A stretch of DNA of 42,929 bases from Adonisia turfae CCMR0081 (lineage in GTDB: Bacteria; Cyanobacteriota; Cyanobacteriia; Phormidesmidales; Phormidesmidaceae), in contig NZ_QXHD01000004.1 in assembly GCF_011009555.1 (NCBI RefSeq), positions 221,862-264,790 of the forward strand, written 5' to 3'. Position 1 is the stretch's first letter. The number at the start of each line of letters is the position of its first letter. The notes below the pieces were generated by a model that did no database searches, was not told where the DNA came from, and was given only the letters and a program-made list of their open reading frames with translations. Below are positions 33,526 to 42,301 of this stretch, one piece after another. Position numbers and translations under genes: made by a program.

Positions 33526-34290
33526 ATGTTAGATCAGTTACTTGAATGGTCGCCTAATTTAGGTCTGGACACATTACTTCTATTACCGGTGCTGATCGCT
33601 CTGGAGGCTGTGTTATCAGCAGATAATGCGATCGCACTTGCTGCCATTGCCCAGGGCTTGGAGTCCGAGGAACAACAAAAGCGCGCACTCAACCTGGGAC
33701 TGCTCGTCGCCTTTGTGCTGCGCATGACTCTTATTTTGACGGCCAGTTGGGTCCTAAAGTTCTGGCAGTTTGAAGTCGCGGGTGCAGCCTATTTATTATG
33801 GCTGGTGTATCAGCACTTTAGCGGTGATACCGATGATGAGCAGCACCACGGCCCTAAGTTTGCATCCCTGTGGCAGGCGATTCCCATCATTGCCTTTACG
33901 GACTTAGCATTTTCCCTAGACAGCGTCACAACAGCCATTGCCCTGTCCGATGAAGTAGCCATTATTCTTCTCGGTGGTACCATCGGTATCATTGCCCTGC
34001 GGTTTATGGCAGGGCTATTTATCCGCTGGCTCGATGAGTATGTTTATCTAGAAGATGCAGGCTTTGTCACCGTTGCCTTTGTGGGCCTACGGTTACTCGT
34101 CAGGGTTATCAACGAAAGCTGGGTACCGCCAGACTGGGCCATGTTAGCCCTGATTGCCGCTGTCTTTGCTTGGGGTTTTTCTAAACGGGTGGAACCCGCA
34201 GTGGATGATGAGGTCGCACTTAAGGTACCTGTGATTACCGCCATAGAAACATCTGAAGACGAAGAAGATAAGGTCCTTAGCAAAGACTAA
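33526..34290 (+). CDS. TerC-family integral membrane protein
   Basis: A 254-aa protein with seven or so membrane helices. The two family signatures are EAVLSADNAIALAAIAQGL near residue 30 and DLAFSLDSVTTAIALSDE near 125; their aspartates and the nearby Asn lie inside helices and are thought to carry cations. TerC relatives are linked to tellurite resistance, manganese export and, in plants, thylakoid biogenesis. The substrate here is not clear. The ATG is preceded by AAGGG. The C-terminal 30 residues are acidic and cytoplasmic. Confidence 0.9.
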   Translation: MLDQLLEWSPNLGLDTLLLLPVLIALEAVLSADNAIALAAIAQGLESEEQQKRALNLGLLVAFVLRMTLILTASWVLKFWQFEVAGAAYLLWLVYQHFSGDTDDEQHHGPKFASLWQAIPIIAFTDLAFSLDSVTTAIALSDEVAIILLGGTIGIIALRFMAGLFIRWLDEYVYLEDAGFVTVAFVGLRLLVRVINESWVPPDWAMLALIAAVFAWGFSKRVEPAVDDEVALKVPVITAIETSEDEEDKVLSKD

Positions 34291-34296
34291 TCAAAC

Positions 34297-34686
34297 CTAG
34301 CCAAACCAATAGGAGGGCATGCAAGTTTGGGTCATATCTTGCACACTCAAGGATGGCTCGATGGTTTCGGTTTCTTCTGTGCTATTCAATAAAAGGTCAA
34401 GCTGCTCTTGCAAAATGTACTCAATACCCCAATAGATATAGCTTTCTAGTCGTAGTTCTAGATCTACAAGCTGATGGAGATATTGGGGTAAGCACTGCCA
34501 TTCTTGCGGATTATTGAGCTTTGGCATTGCCTTCTTGAGCTGACATTCAACATAATCCAGTAGTAATTGTTTAATCGCCCCATTACCTAAAGCTGTTTGA
34601 TATGGATAAGCCGGGTATGCGGCTACGACGCTATCAACCTTATCTGATAGAAGCTGAGATACTGAGCTGGTAGTGCATTGCATCAT
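34297..34686 (-). CDS. hypothetical helical protein
   Basis: A 129-aa protein I do not recognise. It is almost entirely helical and acidic at the C-terminus; features include LLLDYVECQLKKAMPKLN and LELRLESYIYWGIEYILQEQ. No signal peptide or membrane span. The convergent TerC gene ends 6 bp away. The codon pattern and length suggest a real gene, though with no support beyond that. Confidence 0.55.
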   Translation of the reverse strand: MMQCTTSSVSQLLSDKVDSVVAAYPAYPYQTALGNGAIKQLLLDYVECQLKKAMPKLNNPQEWQCLPQYLHQLVDLELRLESYIYWGIEYILQEQLDLLLNSTEETETIEPSLSVQDMTQTCMPSYWFG

Positions 34687-35110
34687 TAAAATCTCTCTAA
34701 AAATCGTGTTCTAACTATTGGCATAAGTCGCTAAAACAGCCAGTGCAAAATCAAGCTGAAACGTGAGGATGTAAGCCCTATTGCTTGAGAGATTTTGAAA
34801 TTTTGTACGTCGCAGGCCATACGTTGACGCGTACCACCACTGCAGCGTACTTGCGACTCCCTGTCCTAACCCCTATTCCTAAGCTCGACGAACTAGTCAA
34901 CAATGACTGGTCGTACCTCTTATGCCTACCAATACAGAGTAGGGAGAAAATCTAAAGATTTTGTGAGCATCTGGTCATCATTGTGAGCAGACCCTCAAGT
35001 ATGCTCACTTTATTTTTAGATTGATTTAGCCACCAGTCGCGTACGGAAACCTGGGGTTCGGTCTTGAGGTATCTAAAGTTGCCTACATATAGCCCATTGG
35101 AGAACACGCC
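34687..35110. other. intergenic region with an imperfect hairpin
   Basis: Contains an imperfect hairpin at 34888-34914 (ACTAGTCA and TGACTGGT with a 4-base loop, extended by ACG and CGT). A longer pair, GTCGCA at 34808 and TGCGAC at 34852, is also present. These may be leader or terminator structures for the small zinc-ribbon gene. No other gene is seen. Confidence 0.4.
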
Positions 35111-35287
35111 ATGAGGTATTGCCTCTGCTGCAATCATTCGCTGCTGCGCCATATTCGGCAGAATAGTCTGTACTGGTATTGCCCCAGCTGTCGTCAGGCG
35201 ATGCCAGAGGCAACTGTTGGTGTTCATACTCAACGGTTATCCCTTCACCGAACCCGCCAACAATCCACGCACAAAATAACGCTGTAG
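35111..35287 (+). CDS. 58-residue zinc-ribbon-like protein
   Basis: A short frame with GGAG eight bases before its ATG. It begins MRYCLCCNHSLLRHIRQNSL and continues YWYCPSCRQAMP, so it has C-x-C-C and C-x-x-C clusters about 20 residues apart, a likely zinc-binding ribbon. A basic tail rich in Gln, Arg and Thr follows. Its last 51 bases overlap the 3' end of the permease gene on the other strand. I believe related cysteine-rich small proteins occur in other cyanobacteria, but their role is not known to me. The opposite-strand frame at 34952-35233 is its shadow. Confidence 0.65.
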   Translation: MRYCLCCNHSLLRHIRQNSLYWYCPSCRQAMPEATVGVHTQRLSLHRTRQQSTHKITL

Positions 35288-36106
35288 GGCAAAAAAGACC
35301 GCCAGCGGCACCACCATAGAAATAAAGGCTCCAGCGGTGAGTAAATGCCAGTCTTGTCCCCGGTCTCCCACCAGGTTGCGTAACACCAGGGTGACTGGGG
35401 CAACGTCTTGGTTGCCACCCAGATACACCAGGGCTACCAGCAGGTCATTCCACACCCAGAGGAATTGGAAAACGGCGAAGGATGCGATCGCAGGCATCGA
35501 CAACGGCACAATCAACCGCATAAAAATCTTCAGGTGAGACGCACCATCCACAGCAGCGGCCTCAATTAAGTCTCGGGGTAGTGAGCCAATATAGTTACGC
35601 AGCAGATAGATACCCAGGGGTAAACCATAGCCGGTGTGGGCTAACCAAACCGCTAGAAAACTGCCTGCTAAGCCCAGATCGTTATAAGCTCGCAGCACCG
35701 GAATCAGTGTCATCTGCAACGGCACCACCAGCAGACCCACAATGGCCACAAACAACGCCTGCCTTCCAGGGAACTGCATCCAGGCTAGGGCATAGGCGGC
35801 AAATGTGGCAATGGAAATGGGAATCACCGTAGCCGGGATGGAAATCACCAGACTATTGAGAAATGCCTGCCCCATGCCCTGGCTGGTGAGTACATCGATA
35901 TAGTTACCAATGTGAAACTGGGCGAGGTCAAAGGGATGGCTCAAGACCGTCCACCAGCCATTTTGCAGCAGGGCATCTCTGCGACGGAAAGAGCTGATCA
36001 GGAGACCGGCAGTGGGTAGCGTCCAGAGAAATGCGATCGCAATCACCGCTGTGTGCAATGGCAATCTCTCCCACCAGGTAGGAGCTGACGTACGAGCAAT
36101 TTTCAT
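35237..36106 (-). CDS. carbohydrate ABC transporter permease, MalG-like
   Basis: A 289-aa inner membrane permease with six helices. The loop EAAAVDGASHLKIFMRLIVP, which docks onto the ATPase, is the signature of the MalG group. Together with the genes upstream it forms a binding-protein-dependent importer similar to the alpha-glucoside (AglEFG) and cyanobacterial glucosylglycerol (GgtBCD) systems. Its ATG overlaps the stop of the first permease gene as ATGA. No ATPase gene is near; in Synechocystis the Ggt ATPase is also encoded elsewhere. Substrate could be glucosylglycerol, sucrose or trehalose. Confidence 0.88.
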   Translation of the reverse strand: MKIARTSAPTWWERLPLHTAVIAIAFLWTLPTAGLLISSFRRRDALLQNGWWTVLSHPFDLAQFHIGNYIDVLTSQGMGQAFLNSLVISIPATVIPISIATFAAYALAWMQFPGRQALFVAIVGLLVVPLQMTLIPVLRAYNDLGLAGSFLAVWLAHTGYGLPLGIYLLRNYIGSLPRDLIEAAAVDGASHLKIFMRLIVPLSMPAIASFAVFQFLWVWNDLLVALVYLGGNQDVAPVTLVLRNLVGDRGQDWHLLTAGAFISMVVPLAVFFALQRYFVRGLLAGSVKG

Positions 36107-37191
36107 CGGTTAGCCTCCTGCTGGGTAAAGCGACGAATATTGGTGACCATCACCGGAATGACCGCTAGCAACAGTACAGTGGCAATGGCACTACCACGAC
36201 CAAAATTCCTAAAGTTAAACATTTCCTTGATCATGCGGCTGGCAATCACATCGGTATCCAGGTTGCCACCGGTCATCACATAGACAATGTCAAATACCTT
36301 GAGCACCGCAACCACCACCGTTGTCGTCACCACCGTAATGGTCGGCATAATCATCGGAATGATAATGCGTCGAAAAATCTGAAACTCATTGGCTCCATCA
36401 ATGCGGGCAGCTTCAATCACATCTTTAGGAATGCCCTTGACCGCCGCTGACAACAACACCATGCAAAACCCCGTTTGCAGCCAAATCATAATGACAATCA
36501 GCGCCAGGGTATTCAGCGGCAACAATGTGGGTAACCAAGGAATGACAGGCACTGAAAGCGTTTCCCACAAAGGCTCTAGAAGACCATCTCGTTCAATCAG
36601 CCAACCCAGGGGCTTCCATCCCACTACCTGGCGTACCGCATTAAGCACCCCAATCTGATCGGTCCCCGCTGGCTTAAAGGCATAGACAAATCGCCAAATG
36701 ACACTGGCCCCCACAAAGGAGATCGCCATGGGTAAAAAGATTAGCGACTTAGCCGCCGACTCATATTTCACCCGATCCACAAGGACCGCAATAATCAGAC
36801 CCAGCCCTACGCTCAATCCTGACACCAGCACTAACCACAGCAGGTTATTACGAAAGGCAATCACCATATCTGGATTGGTGAGAGCAAAGGCATAGTTTTT
36901 CAGCCCCACAAACTTGACTGAACGGCTGTCAAAAAAGCTGATATAAAGCGTTCGCAGTGTCGGTAATACCAAATAGGCCGTCAACATCAGCACCGCTGGT
37001 CCCATATAAACCCAGGGGAGAAGGCGATCTTTCCAGGGTCGAGAAAAGCGCTCTACCAGCAGATTGAGTCCGTAGAAAATAGCAAAGGTGCCAATAGAAC
37101 CAAGTGCGATCGCAATCAACGCCGTCAGAATTCTGAGTAGGTTGGGTTGAGTTCCCGCGAAACCCAACAAGCTCAAGGTCATCAAATCCAT
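36103..37191 (-). CDS. carbohydrate ABC transporter permease, MalF-like
   Basis: A 362-aa inner membrane permease. The N-terminal helix pair (ILTALIAIALGSIGTFAIFY) is extended relative to MalF, as in AglF/GgtC-type proteins; the ATPase-docking loop is EAARIDGANEFQIFRRIIIP. I chose the ATG at 37191 because AAGGTGA lies four bases ahead; the frame extends to 37215 without a good site. It pairs with the downstream permease to form the transmembrane channel. Confidence 0.88.
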   Translation of the reverse strand: MDLMTLSLLGFAGTQPNLLRILTALIAIALGSIGTFAIFYGLNLLVERFSRPWKDRLLPWVYMGPAVLMLTAYLVLPTLRTLYISFFDSRSVKFVGLKNYAFALTNPDMVIAFRNNLLWLVLVSGLSVGLGLIIAVLVDRVKYESAAKSLIFLPMAISFVGASVIWRFVYAFKPAGTDQIGVLNAVRQVVGWKPLGWLIERDGLLEPLWETLSVPVIPWLPTLLPLNTLALIVIMIWLQTGFCMVLLSAAVKGIPKDVIEAARIDGANEFQIFRRIIIPMIMPTITVVTTTVVVAVLKVFDIVYVMTGGNLDTDVIASRMIKEMFNFRNFGRGSAIATVLLLAVIPVMVTNIRRFTQQEANR

Positions 37192-37324
37192 TGGTTCACC
37201 TTTTGCAAAACACAATAATGCATATGTTGTTGATATCGAGAAGATATCGTTTAAAGCATTACATTCAGGAAATGTTGGGTTTCATGCCTCAACCCAATCC
37301 ACGGTAATTTTGATTGGAGGCAGA

Positions 37325-38605
37325 TTATTCTGGCCAGCTGGCTTCAATCGTATCCAACACGTCTTCCACCGGTTCACCAGCCACATATTCCACGACACCA
37401 GCCCAAAAGGTACCAGTACCGACAGCGCCTGGCATCATATCCGAGCCATCAAACCGAATCGTCTCAGCATTGCCTAGAAATTCCGCCTGCTTTTTACTCA
37501 GTGCATCAGGGTAGGCATCCAGGCTTACCTGTTTGTGGGGCGACAAGAACCCCCCCAAACCGGCCCAAATCTCATGGGGTGTCGGCGTTGCCAAATATGC
37601 CATCAACGCCTGAGCTTCAGGAGTGTTGTTAAACATGCCAAACACATCTCCAGCCACCAAGACAGGTGTACCGTAGGCCGGGTCAATCCCTGGTAGCAAA
37701 AAGATATCCACATCCTCTTCCAAATTCACATCCTCAGGGAAAAAGCTGGCAATAAAGTTAGCCTGACGATGCAAATAGCAGGTCGGCGTATCACCAAACA
37801 GTCCCTGGGGCGCATCTCCAAAAGGCGTACTAATCGCTCCAACCGAGCCACCTACTACATAGCTCTCATTTAAGACAATGTCACCAAACTGTTCAAAGGC
37901 CACTTGTACCGCATCATCATTAAACGGAATCTCATGGTTAATCCACTGGTCGTACATCTCAGGACCAGCCGTCCGTAACATAATATCCTCAACCCAGTCA
38001 GTGCCTGGCCAGCCAGTGGCTTCACCGCTCTCCAACCCCAAACACCAGGGATTAGCACCAGCAGCAACAATTTGATCGCTAAGGGCCAACATTTCATCCC
38101 ACGTCGTCGGCACGGTAAACCCTTGGGCTTCAAATGCTTTTGGGTTATACCACACCAGACTTTTTACCGAAGCTCGGTACCAAATACCATAAAGACTCTC
38201 GTCAAAAGTAGCCAAGGATAGCCAAGTTTCAGGATAGGCTTCAGCCAATGTCGCCTCATCCATAAACTCCGTGATAGGAACCATTTGCCCTGCCTCAGCA
38301 AAGCTAGCCATCAACCCCGGCTGAGGAAACATAGCAATATCCGGCGCATCACCGGACTCCACACGCACAGGCAACAACGTTGCAAACGAATCAGTGCCCT
38401 CATAGATCACTTCAATGCCCGTTTCCTCTTCAAAGGGCTTGAGGGCTGCTTCTAATTTTTCCTGCTGTTCTCCGACAATCACACCCAGGATAGTCACCGT
38501 ATTGTCAGCACTCTCGGATGATGCCCCATCACCTCCGCCACCACAGGCACTCAGCGTTAATAGTGCCGCTATTGATAACCCTAATCGCGTTTTTAATTGG
38601 GCCAT
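37325..38605 (-). CDS. sugar/compatible-solute ABC transporter binding lipoprotein
   Basis: A 426-aa periplasmic binding protein with a lipoprotein signal ending LTLSACGGGG, so the mature protein is anchored at the Cys. Further features are VIYEGTDSFATLLPVRVESG and AVGTGTFWAGVVEYVAGEP. It belongs to the family-1 sugar-binding proteins and resembles alpha-glucoside or glucosylglycerol binders. First gene of a three-gene importer operon, with 133 bp before the first permease. Ligand not defined. Confidence 0.88.
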   Translation of the reverse strand: MAQLKTRLGLSIAALLTLSACGGGGDGASSESADNTVTILGVIVGEQQEKLEAALKPFEEETGIEVIYEGTDSFATLLPVRVESGDAPDIAMFPQPGLMASFAEAGQMVPITEFMDEATLAEAYPETWLSLATFDESLYGIWYRASVKSLVWYNPKAFEAQGFTVPTTWDEMLALSDQIVAAGANPWCLGLESGEATGWPGTDWVEDIMLRTAGPEMYDQWINHEIPFNDDAVQVAFEQFGDIVLNESYVVGGSVGAISTPFGDAPQGLFGDTPTCYLHRQANFIASFFPEDVNLEEDVDIFLLPGIDPAYGTPVLVAGDVFGMFNNTPEAQALMAYLATPTPHEIWAGLGGFLSPHKQVSLDAYPDALSKKQAEFLGNAETIRFDGSDMMPGAVGTGTFWAGVVEYVAGEPVEDVLDTIEASWPE

Positions 38606-38773
38606 GTTTAAGGAATCCGATTATTAAACAGCAATTTTCTTTGTTCACATAGTATCAAGGTGAATGGGCAATGGGATCCCGTAGGAACTGCCCTGGTGGC
38701 AGCCCTTCATCTTGGCAAAGCATAAAGAAGCCATAGTTCCATGGAACCCTTCGGTTAAACTGATGAGACACAA

Positions 38774-39565
38774 ATGGACTTTGTCACCGTTGCCATGGTG
38801 CAGTTAGAGCTGTTTCCACCCTCCGATCCATCAACTGATTTTGACTACACCGTTCGCAAAAGCAAGCGAGCCAAGCACGTGTCTATCAAAATCGAGGTAG
38901 ATGGCCGTGTGGAAATAGTCGTACCGCCTCGATATAACTGCAAAAATCTACCGGATCTTATTGCCAAACGTCGTGACTGGATTCTGAAAAATCGAGCTCG
39001 ATTACTAAACGAGCACCAAGATACAGCAACTGATTGGCAGACAACTCAGCCAGATAAACTGGAGTTGCGGTGGCAAGCACCCCTAGCCCAAAGCGCCCCC
39101 AGTGAAACATGGCAGGTGAGCTACGAGGCGGATAATGGCCCGACTTTATGTATTCCGTTGCCAGGTCATGGGCTGAAAGTGCGCGGCAATGTTGACCATG
39201 TACCTACGTGTAATCAGGTGCTGTGTGAGTGGCTAGGCCATAAGGCCCATCGGGAGCTAGTGCCGTGGCTACGCCAACTCAGCTTTGATTTGGATTTACC
39301 GTTTAAGCGCCCTTCAGTTAGAGGGCAGAAAACTCGCTGGGCTAGCTGCTCTAGCAGCAAAAACATTAGCCTCAATTACAAGCTGTTGTTTTTACCTAAA
39401 GAGGTGGTGCACTACGTACTAGTACATGAGCTATGTCATACAGTACACATGAACCATTCACAGGCATTTTGGCGGCTTGTGGATGATAAGATGCCTGGGT
39501 TTGAGCCCTATCGAAAGATCCTGAAGAATGGGTGGAAATACATACCACGCTGGGTAGAAAACTGA
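38774..39565 (+). CDS. YgjP-like zinc metallopeptidase (M48-type, DUF45)
   Basis: A 263-aa cytoplasmic protein. The zinc motif HELCHTVHMNHSQAFW supplies two His and the catalytic Glu in HELCH and a third His in MNHS. Upstream, RGQKTRWASCSS is the other conserved block of YgjP-like proteins, and the N-terminus carries VRKSKRAKHVSIKIEVDGRV. Natural substrates of the family are not established. The ATG at 38774 fits a weak GAG ahead; one at 38795 is possible. It precedes tRNA-Arg on the same strand. Confidence 0.88.
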   Translation: MDFVTVAMVQLELFPPSDPSTDFDYTVRKSKRAKHVSIKIEVDGRVEIVVPPRYNCKNLPDLIAKRRDWILKNRARLLNEHQDTATDWQTTQPDKLELRWQAPLAQSAPSETWQVSYEADNGPTLCIPLPGHGLKVRGNVDHVPTCNQVLCEWLGHKAHRELVPWLRQLSFDLDLPFKRPSVRGQKTRWASCSSSKNISLNYKLLFLPKEVVHYVLVHELCHTVHMNHSQAFWRLVDDKMPGFEPYRKILKNGWKYIPRWVEN

Positions 39566-39649
39566 GCGCTATTCAGCCAACTTGCGGATTTTACTGACGG
39601 CATCCTTACGGACAAGATTGTAAGGTGTATCTTTATATAGGTTAGCTTT

Positions 39650-39723
39650 GGGGCTGTAGCTCAGCTGGATAGAGCAACCGCCTCCTAAGCGGTAGGTCGC
39701 GCGTTCGAATCGCGCCAGTCCCG
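39650..39723 (+). tRNA. tRNA-Arg (anticodon CCU)
   Basis: A 74-base cloverleaf. The acceptor stem GGGGCTG pairs with CAGTCCC, with one G-U, and the discriminator base is G. The anticodon stem ACCGC/GCGGT encloses CTCCTAA, giving anticodon CCU, which reads AGG. The T arm is GCGCG TTCGAAT CGCGC. CCA is not encoded. A 6-bp hairpin (GTCCAG/CTGGAC) at 39742-39759 follows. Confidence 0.96.
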
Positions 39724-40102
39724 TACTTAAATCATCAAACCGTCCAGCAAAGTCTGGACCAATCGTCAATACCAGATATACCCATAAATACACCACCCAG
39801 AACGCTATCCAGCGATCTAGAAAGTTAGCTGGAATTGATGCAGTGATAGGAGAGAATATTTGAAAGGGGATATTTAGCCTACACAGAGTATAAAGATTCT
39901 GGAGTTGAATGGTTAGGAGAGATACCTGCACATTGGACAACGACAAAAATTAGGCGTTGCTGAATGCAGGTATGATTTTAGACCGGGACTGGAACATCCC
40001 AAAAATTCAAAATGAATCACAGATGGGTAAGTTCCACCAATAACGTAATGAAAAAAAGGTTAATCAGCGCAATTGTGAATAGCAGGGACCATTCACAATA
40101 TT
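39724..40102. other. decayed region downstream of tRNA-Arg
   Basis: Holds a 6-bp hairpin at 39742-39759 and an HsdS fragment (separate entry). On the minus strand 39727-39845 reads like a hydrophobic protein fragment (FLDRWIAFWVVYLWVYLVL), possibly another remnant. No intact gene is seen. Confidence 0.45.
39850..39963 (+). pseudogene. fragment of a type I restriction specificity subunit (HsdS)
   Basis: About 37 codons include YKDSGVEWLGEIPAHW, the typical N-terminal opening of HsdS, which chooses the DNA target of type I restriction-modification enzymes. The frame ends at a stop after KIRRC and starts just after another stop, so the gene is broken and the rest is missing. It lies 127 bp past tRNA-Arg, consistent with a lost mobile island. 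Confidence 0.7.
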
Positions 40103-40420
40103 TCATAGTACTTGGGTAACGGCTGGCGTTGAACTCGCCTCAAATTGTTGGGGAAGCTCTAATTGCTCTGCATGGCGAATAAGACTACAGGAAATTCGAT
40201 CAGTCAATATGGTCGTCACCATCTCGCATGAATGGATTTCTAATAGTGCTTCTGGAAATGCATGGAATACTAGCTGCTGCCCCGAAAATACCACACGCTC
40301 AAAATACCAATTGGGAATATTGGTAATTCGAACGATTTGTAATCTGTCTGTGGGATTTAAATAACAGCAAGCAATATATCCAGAAACATTGTCAGGCAAG
40401 GGATCTATCGTGTTATTCAT
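40103..40420 (-). CDS. DUF1830 family protein
   Basis: A 105-aa cyanobacterial protein of the DUF1830 family, function unknown. The core is CCYLNPTDRLQIVRITNIPN, then WYFERVVFSGQQLVFHAFPE, then LEIHSCEMVTTILTDRISC, a small beta-rich domain. No signal peptide. It stands alone, and the start codon lacks a visible ribosome binding site. Confidence 0.85.
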   Translation of the reverse strand: MNNTIDPLPDNVSGYIACCYLNPTDRLQIVRITNIPNWYFERVVFSGQQLVFHAFPEALLEIHSCEMVTTILTDRISCSLIRHAEQLELPQQFEASSTPAVTQVL

Positions 40421-40863
40421 GATTTGATTTATAGTCGAATGAAAATGAGTTTATTAAGGAAGGTTCTAAATAACTGACTGCCAAGCCAGCAACAATGCCA
40501 CTAGTACGCTTAGACTTAAATCATTTCTAATGACAAACATCCGTAGCTCAGGACTGATTGCAACAATACTGTGGCGCTCAATCTCCGAGTAGGCCAAATT
40601 TTGCCTGTCTAGAATTCTTTTAAGGGCCAATTATTTGTTTTATTCGTTAACCTTAACCTAAGTTAGCAAGTTATTTCGTATTACTTTGTGCTTTAACGTT
40701 GTTTCTAGATTTTTAATGGGGTTACGGACAACTTTCCCCAAATTTTTGGATTCCCAGAGTTGGGGCTTTCTACTTCTATCGTCCCAGAATCATCGGGTAA
40801 GAGGCGAAAATAACTGATCTATCTTTGACGTAATGACCAGCCCATTATGGACCAATCACTAGC
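40421..40863. other. intergenic region with a possible small gene
   Basis: Contains the 54-codon frame described at 40466-40630. A 33-codon frame at about 40718-40820 has no ribosome binding site. Nothing else is convincing in 40640-40863. Confidence 0.4.
40466..40630 (-). CDS. possible 54-residue small membrane protein
   Basis: A frame beginning with TTG at 40630. It reads KRILDRQNLAYSEIERH, then ISPELRMFVIRNDLSL, then SVLVALLLAWQSVI and stop. The order of charged helix, beta-like stretch and a C-terminal hydrophobic segment looks protein-like. No ribosome binding site is visible and the start is rare, so it may be the tail of a decayed gene. Confidence 0.35.
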   Translation of the reverse strand: MALKRILDRQNLAYSEIERHSIVAISPELRMFVIRNDLSLSVLVALLLAWQSVI

Positions 40864-41079
40864 CTACATACATTGCTCCAGATAAATCGCTTGAATCAAA
40901 GGTTGACGATCAGTTAAATACTGCCGAATTTCTACATGCTCTTGGGGCGAAAGCCGGACTCGATTATCGATTCTATGGAGTATCAACCGCATCTGCTCAC
41001 AGCTGAAATTTCCTTCCCTATGGACGACCGGTGTTTCGTCAATGACAGACCAGACTAACCTCATTAGACCGACATCCAT
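40864..41079 (-). CDS. small hypothetical protein
   Basis: A 71-aa protein, mostly helical: MRLVWSVIDETP, CEQMRLILHRIDNRVRLSPQ, and EIRQYLTDRQPLIQAI. The ATG at 41079 has GGAGG five bases ahead, which supports translation. The pattern W.VI..T ... L..(I/L)..R..LS..E resembles small cyanobacterial proteins of unknown function. No partners nearby. Confidence 0.6.
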   Translation of the reverse strand: MDVGLMRLVWSVIDETPVVHREGNFSCEQMRLILHRIDNRVRLSPQEHVEIRQYLTDRQPLIQAIYLEQCM

Positions 41080-41281
41080 AGGACCCTCCCATGAGTATTT
41101 TTACTCACTGGATATTATATCGCGCATTTTATTTTTTCTTAAGAATTGAAAAAAATTACTTGATGGTAGCCCTATTCAAAGGAATAGCAATGCCTTTAAG
41201 GTCATTTAAGTCCGTTTGACTACCAGGGAGGAGTAGAAATTAATTGGCTCTATTCTGGCACTATTGTTGCCTGTATCGTCC

Positions 41282-41905
41282 CTAAACAGACATTCCGGGG
41301 GTCAAGAATCGCACCAAATACTGCACTGCACAATCAACGTCTTCTGGTTGACTACTTTTCAATAATGAATCTGGTTTCCCTGCCTCATTTTGCACTCGGA
41401 TCATTGTTGCAATTACGAGATCCAACTTCCAGTTCAATTCTCGCTGCGAGCAGTCAGGAATTATTTGCTGCAGAATTTTGAGAAATGCCAGGCGGCTCTC
41501 CATAAATTCCCCACTAGCAATACTTTGCAGCGGTTCTGGCTCACTCCAACAACGCCCCATAAACTGAGCCCGCACTGTTCGAAATGACTCATTTTGAACA
41601 ATCTTTTGAAAACATGGTTTTAGAAATGCCGTCAGGATTTCTTCAATCGATGGCAAAGTCTCTTTTTTCTGAAGTTCGTTGAGAATAGCCAACTGCTCAA
41701 CAACAATTGGCTTGGCAATACGAGAAAAGATTGCTCGAAACAGCTCTTCTTTTGAACCAAAGTGATAGTTAACCGCCGCCAAATTCGCATTGGCTTGATT
41801 GGCAATGGCCCGCACAGTAGTCCCTGCATACCCCCGCTCGGCAATTAACTGTTCGGCTACATTCAGAAGTTGCTCTTTGGTATCAGCGGATGCTGCACTC
41901 GCCAT
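41282..41905 (-). CDS. TetR/AcrR family transcriptional repressor
   Basis: A 207-aa regulator. The N-terminal helix-turn-helix covers residues about 8-55, with AEQLIAERGYAGTTVRAIAN and the recognition helix ending AAVNYHFGSKEELFRAIF. The C-terminal ligand domain contains RTVRAQFMGRCWSEPEPLQ and resembles the CerR/DUF1956 type. It is divergent from an RND-type efflux adaptor gene, with three copies of a palindrome between them, one pair straddling its own -10 box. It probably represses both itself and the pump and releases DNA when the toxic ligand binds. Confidence 0.92.
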   Translation of the reverse strand: MASAASADTKEQLLNVAEQLIAERGYAGTTVRAIANQANANLAAVNYHFGSKEELFRAIFSRIAKPIVVEQLAILNELQKKETLPSIEEILTAFLKPCFQKIVQNESFRTVRAQFMGRCWSEPEPLQSIASGEFMESRLAFLKILQQIIPDCSQRELNWKLDLVIATMIRVQNEAGKPDSLLKSSQPEDVDCAVQYLVRFLTPGMSV

Positions 41906-42052
41906 TGAAGTTATCTATGCTCCTAAACTAAACAAATACTTAAATCAGTTGGGTATGTCAGCCATCATAAGCGACTACCAGGACATAACATCCAGGATTC
42001 GCCTCAGCAAAGGATGAACTGAAAAAAATCATTTTTTATTTGCCAATTATTC

Positions 42053-42088
42053 AAACGTACGTTTTAATTATATCAAACATACGTTTGA
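42053..42088. promoter_or_regulatory. tandem TetR-type operators 1 and 2
   Basis: CAAACGTACGTTTT at 42053-42066 and CAAACATACGTTTG at 42075-42088, both near-perfect palindromes with centres 22 bp apart. They flank the -10 box of the TetR gene, so binding would block its promoter. Confidence 0.75.
42068..42073 (-). promoter_or_regulatory. -10 box of the TetR gene
   Basis: A perfect TATAAT on the minus strand, lying exactly between operators 1 and 2 and about 160 bp upstream of the TetR start codon. A -35 box is not clear. Confidence 0.5.
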
Positions 42089-42301
42089 ATGAAGTCTACA
42101 GTCTTACCTGCGTTTTTGCTTCTGGCAGAATGCAACAATTCACCCTGGGCTTAAGTCTCAGGGCTAACTGAATCAAAACCCACTAAAGGGGTTGAAGATC
42201 CATAAAAGCGATAGTTAGGGCTTCGTCGTCTACATTGCCCCTTGAGTAGACAGCCTCAAATTAGCGCTGGATTTCGATAGCACTTATTATCAACCACTGT
42301 T

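Noticed and set aside
34952..35233. 93-codon frame on the minus strand
   Set aside because: It lies opposite the zinc-ribbon gene, which has a good ribosome binding site and a cysteine motif; this frame has neither.
39569..39946. 125-codon frame on the minus strand
   Set aside because: It runs through the antisense of tRNA-Arg and contains the well-known spurious peptide ERATYRLGGGCSIQLSY. The tRNA is certain, so this is not a gene.
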